64,000 nt of DNA from a bacterium (lineage in GTDB: Bacteria; Electryoneota; Electryoneia; Electryoneales; Electryoneaceae). Within the stretch, counting starts at the first letter, position 1. The number at the start of each line of letters is the position of its first letter. The notes beneath the pieces are model-generated. The model searched no databases and had not been told where the DNA came from. It saw nothing but the letters and a program-made list of their open reading frames with translations. The translations under genes and the position numbers were made by a program. Location of the stretch: NCBI GenBank assembly GCA_020444425.1, contig JAHLLB010000004.1:1-64000 (forward strand), given 5' to 3'. This document shows positions 40,259 to 48,513 of the stretch, one piece after another.

Positions 40259-42634
40259 ATGAGACGCGTTGGCATGGCGATACTGGCAATCAGCCTGTTC
40301 GGGCTGGCTGCCCTTGCGCTCGCAACGGAAGACCAGACGTATCAAGCTGGGAAAGAAGCGTATTACCAGGCCGTGTCCGACCTTCAGGCCGGTTTGGAAT
40401 TGACTCCGGACCAGATCCAACTGTTGAAACAAGCCGGGTACGGCGGACAGTCCGCGGCGGTTATTGACCACCTCGGCGGACCAGATCAACGTGGCTACAT
40501 CTTCATCGACAGCGATGAACCGGACGGACCGACCTACGACTGGCTCGACATCACAGCTTCCGGTACCGAAGTCAGCGACTCCTATGACATTGGCGATGAC
40601 GACTACATCGGTCCATTCGATATCGGGTTCAATTTCCCATTCTACGGCGGCGACCGCTCGCAGGTCTGGATTCATTCCAACGGCGTGATCAGCTTCGACG
40701 ACTGGGGTGATGACGCGAACTTTACCAACGAGGAGCTGCCGGGAAGCAGCACCGACCTCGAAGGCGCCTGCATCTGCTTCTTCTGGGACGATCTCGACCC
40801 GGAACTCGGAGGTGAATTTGACGGCGGGCAGATCTACTACGAAACGATGACCTATCAGAACCAGGACGTGTTCGTCGTCTCGTTCCATGACGTGATGCAC
40901 TATCCCGGCGCGTCAACGTCACCAACCATGACCTGCCAGGTGATCCTGTTCGAGGATGGGGCCATCCGGATGCAGTACAACAGCTTTGACGCCGGATTTG
41001 AGTTGAATGACGACGCCGAAACCATCGGTATTGTCAACGACGACCTGACGATTTACCTCGAAGCCAGTCTGTATAACGTTCCGCTCGACTATCCATCCGC
41101 CGGCTTGGCGCTGGACTTTTACCAGCTGGATTCCAATGCGTCCATGAATGGGACCGTCACCGACGCCAATACGGGTGATCCGATCGTAGGTGCGGAACTC
41201 GTCTTCGGCTCGGTGTCCACCCTCAGCGGCACCAACGGTGAATACACAATGACCGGCCTGTACGCTGGACCGGGCTTTGTCACCCTGACCGCGACGGGAT
41301 ACTTCCAGCTGGAACAGCAGGTGAACCTGTCCGAGGGACCGAATCAGGTCGATTTCGAGATGGACCCGTTGCCGCCGCCGCAAACGACCGACTACTTCAC
41401 CGATTTCGAGGACGACCCGGGCTTCCTGTTCACTGAAGGCACCACCACCAACACATGGGTCTGGGGTGAGCCAACGCTTGACCCTGACCAGGCGTACTCC
41501 GGCACATACGCATGGGATCTCGCGCTGAACTCGACCTATGAAAACAACATCGACGAGTGGTTGTTCACCGCAACGTCCTGGCTGGTGTCCGACGCCGAAG
41601 CCTACATCAGCTACTGGCACTGGTTCAGCTTCGAAGCCTGTTGCGACGGGTACAATTTGCAAATCTCCACTGACGGCGGCGAGACTTGGGATGTGCTTTA
41701 TCCCGATCAGGGATACACGGACGACGACGGCGTCTACGCCAACGATTACCAATCCTGTTTCAACAACAACGGTGACCGGGACGAACAGTGGGAATACGTT
41801 TCTTACAGCCTCGCGCAATATGTCGGGCAACCGGTCTGGTTCGGTTGGCGGGCGGTGTCTGATCCCAGCATTCGGTACGCAGGCGTGTGCCTGGATGATC
41901 TCGAGATTCACGTCGGCGCGGGCGGTCCAAACGCCACGCTGGATCTGATCAGCCAGTCCGGAGATATTCCGCCGTCCGGCGGAACTGTGGTGTATGACGC
42001 CAGCCTGGTCAGCGGGTATGGTGTCACCGTACCGAACCTCGACTTCTGGACCTGGGTACGGACACCAAGCAACGAACTCGTCGGGCCGCTGTCACAGATC
42101 ACGTTCACCCATCAGCCGTTCATGAATGTGACCGTCACCGGCCGCACGCTGGATGTGCCGGCGTATGCACCGGGTGGCGAATACACGTTCTCCGGTGCGG
42201 TTGGGAACTTCCCCGACGTCATCCGCTTGCAGGATAGCTTCACATTCTTCAAAACGGGCACCGCAACGGTACCCCAGCCCGCCGATCCGTGGAATCCACT
42301 CCACTGGCGAAGCAGTGAGTTTGCCTGGGATGTTGCAGACACCGAAGCGAAGACAACCTGGCTGCCGTCCGAGTTTGCCCTCGGTACGCCCTACCCGAAT
42401 CCATTCAATCCAACGACGAGCGTTTCCGTCAGTTTACCGGAATCGTCGCAGCTGACGGTGAACGTGTACAATCTGATGGGGCAGAAAGTCGCGCAGCTGG
42501 CGCATGGCCATTACCCCGCTGGCGTCCACCAGTTCACCCTGGATGGCAGGCTCCTCTCAAGCGGCCTGTATTTCATTCAGGCAGACGTGCCAGGCCACAT
42601 GAGCCGGATGCAGAAGGTCACGCTCATGAAGTAA
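40259..42634 (+). CDS. Secreted multidomain protein, paralogue 1 of 3, with sorting tail
   Basis: A 791-residue exported protein. The ATG at 40259 has AAGGAG upstream; longer frames begin without support. After the signal peptide and a short 'LELTPDQIQLL' segment comes a beta domain of about 200 residues: 'DSDEPDGPTYDWLDITASGTEV', 'GPFDIGFNFPFYGGDRSQVWIHSNGVISF', 'CFFWDDLDPELGG', 'VILFEDGAIRMQYN'. A carboxypeptidase-regulatory-like domain follows ('SMNGTVTDANTGDPIVGAELVFG'). Next is a MAM/immune-inhibitor-A-like sandwich ('ISYWHWFSFEACCDGYNLQISTDGGETW'). The shared pre-tail module and 'YPNPFNPTTSVSVSLP...SGLYFIQADVPGHMSRMQKVTLMK' end it. It heads a tandem array of three related genes. Confidence 0.9.
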   Translation: MRRVGMAILAISLFGLAALALATEDQTYQAGKEAYYQAVSDLQAGLELTPDQIQLLKQAGYGGQSAAVIDHLGGPDQRGYIFIDSDEPDGPTYDWLDITASGTEVSDSYDIGDDDYIGPFDIGFNFPFYGGDRSQVWIHSNGVISFDDWGDDANFTNEELPGSSTDLEGACICFFWDDLDPELGGEFDGGQIYYETMTYQNQDVFVVSFHDVMHYPGASTSPTMTCQVILFEDGAIRMQYNSFDAGFELNDDAETIGIVNDDLTIYLEASLYNVPLDYPSAGLALDFYQLDSNASMNGTVTDANTGDPIVGAELVFGSVSTLSGTNGEYTMTGLYAGPGFVTLTATGYFQLEQQVNLSEGPNQVDFEMDPLPPPQTTDYFTDFEDDPGFLFTEGTTTNTWVWGEPTLDPDQAYSGTYAWDLALNSTYENNIDEWLFTATSWLVSDAEAYISYWHWFSFEACCDGYNLQISTDGGETWDVLYPDQGYTDDDGVYANDYQSCFNNNGDRDEQWEYVSYSLAQYVGQPVWFGWRAVSDPSIRYAGVCLDDLEIHVGAGGPNATLDLISQSGDIPPSGGTVVYDASLVSGYGVTVPNLDFWTWVRTPSNELVGPLSQITFTHQPFMNVTVTGRTLDVPAYAPGGEYTFSGAVGNFPDVIRLQDSFTFFKTGTATVPQPADPWNPLHWRSSEFAWDVADTEAKTTWLPSEFALGTPYPNPFNPTTSVSVSLPESSQLTVNVYNLMGQKVAQLAHGHYPAGVHQFTLDGRLLSSGLYFIQADVPGHMSRMQKVTLMK

Positions 42635-42658
42635 TCGAGCCAGAAATGGAGACAAGAG

Positions 42659-42694
42659 AGCGCCATCGGCTCCAGGAGGCCGGTGGCGCTTTCT
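42659..42694 (+). terminator. Rho-independent terminator
   Basis: AGCGCCATCGGC and GCCGGTGGCGCT with an 8-base loop and TTTCT, 25 bases after the stop codon. Confidence 0.85.
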
Positions 42695-42835
42695 GTTATT
42701 CTCGGAATAATTATAAATAAAGTAAATCCCTAAAAAGCGTAATATCAACGAGATCCGCGACGAGACTAACTCGTGTGAATGATGTATTTGGAATTTATGG
42801 ATAAGTAATGAATTTTGAATTTTTTTCAAACCGGG

Positions 42836-42863
42836 TTGAGTACCCTTTGGCAATCATTATATC
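42836..42863 (+). promoter_or_regulatory. Possible sigma-70-type promoter
   Basis: TTGAGT, a 16-base spacer and TATATC, at the end of an AT-rich stretch (about 42695-42870) that stands out against the GC-rich surroundings. It lies about 130 bases before the start at 42994. Confidence 0.4.
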
Positions 42864-42993
42864 CTCCGGGAAGGAAGGATAAATCGGCAGTTGCACGGCC
42901 CCCTCTGTCTTGATTGCAGCCGATTCACGTGGTTGAGCTTTGGTAACGAGTTAAAAAAGATGCTCGTTGGATCAAACACAGAGAGGGAGAAGG

Positions 42994-45333
42994 ATGAAAA
43001 AGCTCTTGTTGGTGTGTCTCAGTCTGATGATTGCCGCAGGTGCTGTTTTTGCGGTCGATTACGACAAAGAGGCAGTGCAGATTGCAAAGCAGACGTACTT
43101 CAGTGGGCAGGAACTGACTGCTGATCAGTACATCATGCTGCGCGAAATGAAGATCATCCGTCCGGATGGTCCGTCGATTGATTTCGTTGGTGGCCCGGAT
43201 GCTTTCGGCTACACGTACAAGGACAGCGAAGAAGCGGATGGTCCGGCGTACGTGTGGGAAGACATCACGGGGACTGGTACCGAGATCGGTGACCTTCTCG
43301 GCGATGACGATGTCGAAGGTCCGCTCCCGATTGGGTTCACATTTACCTACTACGGCGTTGACTACACAGAGTTCTACGTCCATTCGAATGGTTGCGTAAG
43401 CCTCGTTGATCTCGGTGGTACCGCAAGCTGGTCGAACAACTCATTGCCCGCATTCCCCGGTCCGGTAATCGCATGGTGCTGGGATGACTTTGACATCAAT
43501 AGTGGTGTTGATGGCGACGTCTTCTATGAAACCCGCATGGTTGACAGCCAGAATGCGCTGGTCATGTCGTATGTCGATTGTGCTCACTACTCCGGCCCGG
43601 CCTCCGGCCTGATGAGTGGCCAGATGATTCTGTTCGAAGACGGAACCATCAAACTCCAGTACAACTACTTTGATGCCAACTGGCCGGTTGATGTCCAGTC
43701 CATCGGTATTGAAGATGGCGGCGGTGTCAACTTCCTGCAGGCTGACTTCTACGATGTTCCGGCGAACTATCCGTATGACAACCTCGCCATCGAGTTCTAT
43801 CCGCCGGCTGGCGGCCCCGATGCGAGCCTCAGTGGTTATGTCTACGATGCCGACACCAACGATCCGATCGTCGGTGCGACGGTCACCCTCGGCGGCAACA
43901 GCACGATGACCGATGGTTCCGGCTTCTACGAATTCCTCGACCTGTATTCTGGTATGTTCTCCTGGTCCGTGAGCGCTACGGGTTACACCGGCCAGTCCGG
44001 CGACGTGGACATTCTGCCGGGTGCGAACGCCGTGGACTTCTACCTTGCTCCAGTGAACCTGGACGCGGATGTTCTCATTGTGGATGTGGATGAAACGCTC
44101 GACTCCGGTCCGGCGATTGACGCCGTCCTGCAGGGTCTGGGTTACAACACGCTGTACACGAACGATTTCTTCGCGTATGACTGGATGAACTACGACAAGG
44201 TTTTCCTGTTCACCGGCATCTATCCGAACGATTTCGACATCGCAACCGATTCTCCGGAAGAAACCGCGATCATTGACTTCATCAATGGTGGTGGCAAGCT
44301 GTACCTGGAAGGTGGCGACAACTTTGGTTTCACCCCGCCGGCTAACCTGATGGCGCTGTTGCCGATTGCCTCGACCAACGACGGTGGTGGCGACCTTGTC
44401 AACGTCATGGGTGAAAACGATCTCGCCGGTCTCGACATGAACTACCTCGGCGAAAACAACTGGATCGACCACATCGAGCCGACGGCTGACGCGTCCCGGA
44501 TCCTGTACAACCCGGCTGACGATGCAGGCTGCGGTATCCTCAATAACGACTTCGCGCTGTTCAGCTTTGAGCTTGGTATGCTCGAGGATAACCTCGACTG
44601 GACGCGTGAGGATATCGTTTCGTTGATCATGGATTACCTCTGCGCCGCGCCGCCGATGTACGAAGTGATCGTTGAGTGCACCACGCCGATCATCCCGATG
44701 GATGGTGGCTACGCCTGCTTCAACATCACCGTCAACAATAACACGCAGATGAGCCACAGCGCGCTGATCTGGGCGAACGTCTACTGCCCGGGTGATTGTG
44801 TTGCCGGTCCGTTCGGCTTCATGTGCATGGAGTTCCCCCCGGGAACCACCTACTTTGACAACGTCTGCGTCTGGGTGCCGGCTGGTGCGAGCGCTGGTGA
44901 CTACCAGTTCAACGTGATGGTTGGTGCGATCCAGCAGGGTTACATCGCTGCGATGGGCTCCGCCATGTTCACCAAGGAAGGCCAGAACATTGCTTCCGTC
45001 GGTACGCCGGATCTCGTCTTCCGTGGCTTCGGTGTTGCTGGTGAAACCGCAGCTGCGGGTCTGCCGACGACGTATCAGATGTCCAACGTCTACCCGAACC
45101 CGTTCAACCCGACCGCAAACGTTAACATCGCCTTGCCGGAAACGGCTGAGCTGACCGTGTCGGTCTTCAACATCATGGGTCAGGAAGTTGCCACGCTCGC
45201 CAGCGGTCAGTTCCAGGCGGGTACGCACAACTTCGTGCTCGACGGCAGCAACCTCGCCAGCGGTCTGTACTTCGTCCGTGCGACCGTTCCGGGTCAGCTG
45301 AACGCGATGCAGAAGGTTACCCTGATGAAGTAA
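42994..45333 (+). CDS. Secreted multidomain protein, paralogue 2 of 3, with sorting tail
   Basis: A 779-residue exported protein. The ATG at 42994 follows GAGAAGG. Order: signal peptide, 'QELTADQYIMLREM', the same beta domain as its neighbours ('DSEEADGPAYVWEDITGTGTEI', 'GPLPIGFTFTYYGVDYTEFYVHSNGCVSL', 'MILFEDGTIKLQYN'), and a carboxypeptidase-regulatory-like domain ('LSGYVYDADTNDPIVGATVTLGG'). Next is a region of about 200 residues resembling a glutamine-amidotransferase/ThuA-type Rossmann fold ('ADVLIVDVDETLDSGPAIDAVLQGLGY', 'FINGGGKLYLEGGDNFGF'). Then come the shared pre-tail module and the 'YPNPFNPTANVNIALP' tail. Codon choice is richer in GGT, GCT and CGT than in its neighbours, as in highly expressed genes. 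It may be an abundant surface protein; this is inference. Confidence 0.9.
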   Translation: MKKLLLVCLSLMIAAGAVFAVDYDKEAVQIAKQTYFSGQELTADQYIMLREMKIIRPDGPSIDFVGGPDAFGYTYKDSEEADGPAYVWEDITGTGTEIGDLLGDDDVEGPLPIGFTFTYYGVDYTEFYVHSNGCVSLVDLGGTASWSNNSLPAFPGPVIAWCWDDFDINSGVDGDVFYETRMVDSQNALVMSYVDCAHYSGPASGLMSGQMILFEDGTIKLQYNYFDANWPVDVQSIGIEDGGGVNFLQADFYDVPANYPYDNLAIEFYPPAGGPDASLSGYVYDADTNDPIVGATVTLGGNSTMTDGSGFYEFLDLYSGMFSWSVSATGYTGQSGDVDILPGANAVDFYLAPVNLDADVLIVDVDETLDSGPAIDAVLQGLGYNTLYTNDFFAYDWMNYDKVFLFTGIYPNDFDIATDSPEETAIIDFINGGGKLYLEGGDNFGFTPPANLMALLPIASTNDGGGDLVNVMGENDLAGLDMNYLGENNWIDHIEPTADASRILYNPADDAGCGILNNDFALFSFELGMLEDNLDWTREDIVSLIMDYLCAAPPMYEVIVECTTPIIPMDGGYACFNITVNNNTQMSHSALIWANVYCPGDCVAGPFGFMCMEFPPGTTYFDNVCVWVPAGASAGDYQFNVMVGAIQQGYIAAMGSAMFTKEGQNIASVGTPDLVFRGFGVAGETAAAGLPTTYQMSNVYPNPFNPTANVNIALPETAELTVSVFNIMGQEVATLASGQFQAGTHNFVLDGSNLASGLYFVRATVPGQLNAMQKVTLMK

Positions 45334-45390
45334 TTCAGCACGTGCGTGCTGAGAGATCTGAGTCAACCGGCTCAGACAGGTGAACAAACC

Positions 45391-45424
45391 AACAGGGACA
45401 CTTGCCGTGGCGAGTGTCCCTGTT
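45391..45424. repeat. GGGACAC palindromic repeat / probable terminator
   Basis: AACAGGGACACT and AGTGTCCCTGTT around a 10-base loop, followed by TT, 58 bases after the stop of paralogue 2. It is the most diverged member of the palindrome family and probably acts as a terminator. Confidence 0.7.
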
Positions 45425-45651
45425 TTACCGTCCCGGAATTCGGATCGATTGGCCCGGACGAATCTACTGTTCTACACTTTCAAGCCAGCCAAGTGGGGCT
45501 CGATCTTCGTACATTACCGGTAGATTCTGCCACACCGCACTTGATCTTTGCAGGTACGGACAGCAGCTTCTGTACCAGGAAATAAGGTTCCTGTAACCCA
45601 CAATCATATCCGGCGTACCCAATGCACGCCATTGCCAGAAGGAAAAACGGA

Positions 45652-47949
45652 ATGCTCCACCGAACCACCACACTTGCACTGGTCGCCCTCCTGTTCCTCG
45701 CAGGTCTGGCGGTCGCAGAGGTCAGCCCGGATCCGGCTGGCGGAAACGCCGACGATCTTCGCTCTCCGTTCCTTAAGCACATCGCTGAAGCGTGGAGTGC
45801 TGGTGAACCTCTGACTCCCGCACAGATCAATCTGCTTCGTCCGTTCATCAATTTCGACATGAATCAGATCGACCTCCAGACCGGACCCGACGCTTTCGGC
45901 TACCGCGCCATCGACAGTGATGAAGAGGACGGTCCCGGCTTCACCTGGTACGACATCACTCAGACCGGCGAGGAGATCGCCGCGCAGTACATGCTGGACG
46001 ATGAGGACGTTGTCGGGCCCTTCGAGATCGGCTTCGATTTCCCGTTTTACGGCGAGAACAAGACACACTTCTGGGTGCAATCGAACGGTGTTATCAGCTT
46101 TTTCCCAACCTTTGTTTTCTCGCTGAACTACCCGCTCCCGAGTTGGTTTTACGGGCCGATGATCGCCTGGTTCTGGGATGACCTTGATCCAGACAACGGC
46201 GACGACGGCGGCAACATTTATTACGAGACTCGCGAAATCGGCGGGCACCAGGTGCTCATCATCTCCTTCATCGAAATTGATGAATACCCCGACGGACCGG
46301 ACCAGGACAATGTCACCGCGCAACTGCTGCTGCGTGACGATGGCAAAATCCGCATTCAGTACCTGCATGTCGACGAGGAGATGCACACCGAAAGCTGCAC
46401 CGTCGGCATCCAGAACGATGATGGGACCATCGGGGTCCAATACCTGCTCAACGCCATGCCTGCCGACCTCCTGCGCGACAGCCTGTCGGTTCAGTTTGAC
46501 CTGCTCGAACCCACCGTGTTCATCCACGGCATCGTCCGCAATGCCATCTCTGCCAAACCCATTCCCGACGCGACCGTGCAGGCGAACGGCTTTTCCGTGA
46601 TCAGTGCGACGGACGGCTCGTTCAGCATCGGACCGTTTGTTGAGGGGCAGACGATCGAGGTGTACACCCGTGCGGATGGATTCTACTCAGAAACAGTTGA
46701 CGTGCAGATCGTGGCACCGACAACCACGACCGCAATCGGGCTGTACAAATTCCCGCAACCCATGGCCCAGAACTACCTCAGCACGATGGAAGTGAACCGG
46801 GGACGGTTGACGGCTGAGGATGACAACTTGAACTGGTTCTACGGTATCCCCGAGAATCAGCCTGACCAGGCTCACTCGGGCGAACGCGCCTGGGGTACGC
46901 GACACGACGGCAACTATCTCCCGCTGGCACAGGACTGGCTGGTGACGCTGCAATCATTCCGCATAATCAGTGAAAACGCCCGGCTAAGCTACTGGCACTG
47001 GTACAGCATCGAGGACTATGACGGCTACAATGTCCAGATTTCCACCGACGCCGGCGACACCTGGACACTGCTCGAACCCATCGGCGGCTATCCCGATACC
47101 GACGGTGTCTGGGTGAACGGATGGCAACCGTGCTTCAACAACCTCGGCGCGAACAACAGTGTCTGGGAACCTGTCGAATTCGACCTCAGCGACTATCAGG
47201 GGCAACAGGTTTGGTTCGGGTTCTATTTCGCTTCGGACGCGTTCATCCAGCGGCCGGGAGTAACCATTGACGACTTGCAGGTGTACGTCGAGGAACGCGG
47301 ATTCCCGATTGAACTGTACGCCGAAACAACGACCTCGTTGATCGGGGAAAACGGCGGCACGCTGGAATACTTCTACATCATCTACAATGAGTCACTTGAC
47401 CCTGTCACCACCGATCTGTGGTCGCAGGTCCGGATGCCAAGCGGAAACGATTACGGCGATCCGGATCAGCAGCTGCTCACCGTTGAACCCGGATTCACAA
47501 CCATTGCGGAACAGACAATGAATGTTCCCGTCAACGCCCCGGGTGGACGGTACCGTCTGGACGCCTTCACCGGCGAGTATCCGGGCATGATCGACGAATC
47601 CGCGTACTTCAACTTCAGCAAGGAACTCGACTCGCAGGGCGACATTCCCGCCCCACCGCCACCTCCCGGCGCAGGTCCCGGCGAGGAGACACATGCGCTG
47701 AGTGTGCATCCGAATCCGTTCAACGAAGCTGCGTCGGTCCGCTTCACCTTGCCGGTGGACGGACGGGTGTCCCTGCGGCTGTACAACGTGCAGGGACGCG
47801 AAGTGATGCGGTTGAACGACGACAAATGGACCGCTGGTTCGCACGCCGTTTCCTTCAACGCCGGCGATCTGGCCAGCGGCGTGTATTTCATCCAACTGCA
47901 GCAACCCGGCGGACAGTCCACGATGCAGAAGGTTTTGCTGCTGAAGTGA
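45652..47949 (+). CDS. Secreted multidomain protein, paralogue 3 of 3, with sorting tail
   Basis: A 765-residue exported protein starting at the ATG at 45652 (AAGGA upstream). Order: signal peptide, 'GEPLTPAQINLLRPF', the family beta domain ('DSDEEDGPGFTWYDITQTGEEI', 'GPFEIGFDFPFYGENKTHFWVQSNGVISF'), a short carboxypeptidase-regulatory-like domain, and a MAM-like sandwich ('RLSYWHWYSIEDYDGYNVQISTDAGDTW') very close to that of paralogue 1. Then come the pre-tail module, a Pro-rich linker (PAPPPPPGAGPG) and the tail 'HPNPFNEAASVRFTLP...SGVYFIQLQQPGG...KVLLLK'. Domain shuffling relative to paralogues 1 and 2 is evident. Confidence 0.9.
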   Translation: MLHRTTTLALVALLFLAGLAVAEVSPDPAGGNADDLRSPFLKHIAEAWSAGEPLTPAQINLLRPFINFDMNQIDLQTGPDAFGYRAIDSDEEDGPGFTWYDITQTGEEIAAQYMLDDEDVVGPFEIGFDFPFYGENKTHFWVQSNGVISFFPTFVFSLNYPLPSWFYGPMIAWFWDDLDPDNGDDGGNIYYETREIGGHQVLIISFIEIDEYPDGPDQDNVTAQLLLRDDGKIRIQYLHVDEEMHTESCTVGIQNDDGTIGVQYLLNAMPADLLRDSLSVQFDLLEPTVFIHGIVRNAISAKPIPDATVQANGFSVISATDGSFSIGPFVEGQTIEVYTRADGFYSETVDVQIVAPTTTTAIGLYKFPQPMAQNYLSTMEVNRGRLTAEDDNLNWFYGIPENQPDQAHSGERAWGTRHDGNYLPLAQDWLVTLQSFRIISENARLSYWHWYSIEDYDGYNVQISTDAGDTWTLLEPIGGYPDTDGVWVNGWQPCFNNLGANNSVWEPVEFDLSDYQGQQVWFGFYFASDAFIQRPGVTIDDLQVYVEERGFPIELYAETTTSLIGENGGTLEYFYIIYNESLDPVTTDLWSQVRMPSGNDYGDPDQQLLTVEPGFTTIAEQTMNVPVNAPGGRYRLDAFTGEYPGMIDESAYFNFSKELDSQGDIPAPPPPPGAGPGEETHALSVHPNPFNEAASVRFTLPVDGRVSLRLYNVQGREVMRLNDDKWTAGSHAVSFNAGDLASGVYFIQLQQPGGQSTMQKVLLLK

Positions 47950-48052
47950 GTCCTGAGACGTTAGTCTTAAGATCTGAGATCTGAGATCTGAGATCTGAGA
48001 GCTGAGACCTGAGACCGGAGACGTGAGACTTGAGACTTGAGACTTGAGGAAA
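47950..48052. repeat. Heptamer arrays (GATCTGA and ACTTGAG) after stop codon
   Basis: Starting at the TGA stop of the upstream gene: TGAGTCC-like text, then about four copies of GATCTGA, then three copies of ACTTGAG. Two different 7-base units occur in one array. Confidence 0.85.
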
Positions 48053-48055
48053 TTA

Positions 48056-48390
48056 AGTGCCCGTGTTTGCTTGCAAACGCGGGTATGTTGCTCCAGGAAC
48101 GGACGAACGTAACCGGCGTGTGATTCATGCCCACGACATTCATGTCGTGGATCCTCCGCTCGTGATACAACACCGACACCGTACCTCAACGGACATGCCC
48201 TCGGGCTTCAGCCCGGGATACACAGAAGTCAAAGGAACCACCGTACTAACGACCTCGGACTTCAGTCCGGGATTACCTGACGAGCTCACTGTCGATGCCC
48301 GCGGGAGCTATTTCTCGCTACCGCGGCTGATCCAAAACGTTGAATGATCGGTATCAGGGCTGCGTCAGCAAGCGGACACGGGCACGTCAT
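48056..48390. repeat. Cluster of modular hairpin repeats
   Basis: Contains in order a GTTTGC-stem copy (48056-48086), an ACGACAT-stem copy (48128-48158), a GGGC/GGAC pair (48194-48276) and a GTCCGC-like variant near 48363-48390. The same types in the same general mixture occur at 102-517, which points to a composite repeat region. Confidence 0.75.
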
Positions 48391-48447
48391 ACACACGGTC
48401 ATGGATACACTACTTCCCTCACGAACACGCTTCACCTGGCTGCGAGC

Positions 48448-48477
48448 AAAAAAATGTCCCGGCGTGTACCGGGACAT
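48448..48477 (-). terminator. Terminator of the Ppx-Nudix gene
   Basis: ATGTCCCGG and CCGGGACAT around a 6-base loop, followed on the minus strand by TTTTTTT, 36 bases beyond the stop at 48514. Confidence 0.92.
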
Positions 48478-48513
48478 GGTTGTGTCTGCTTCGAATTTCA
48501 GAACCACCGAACT

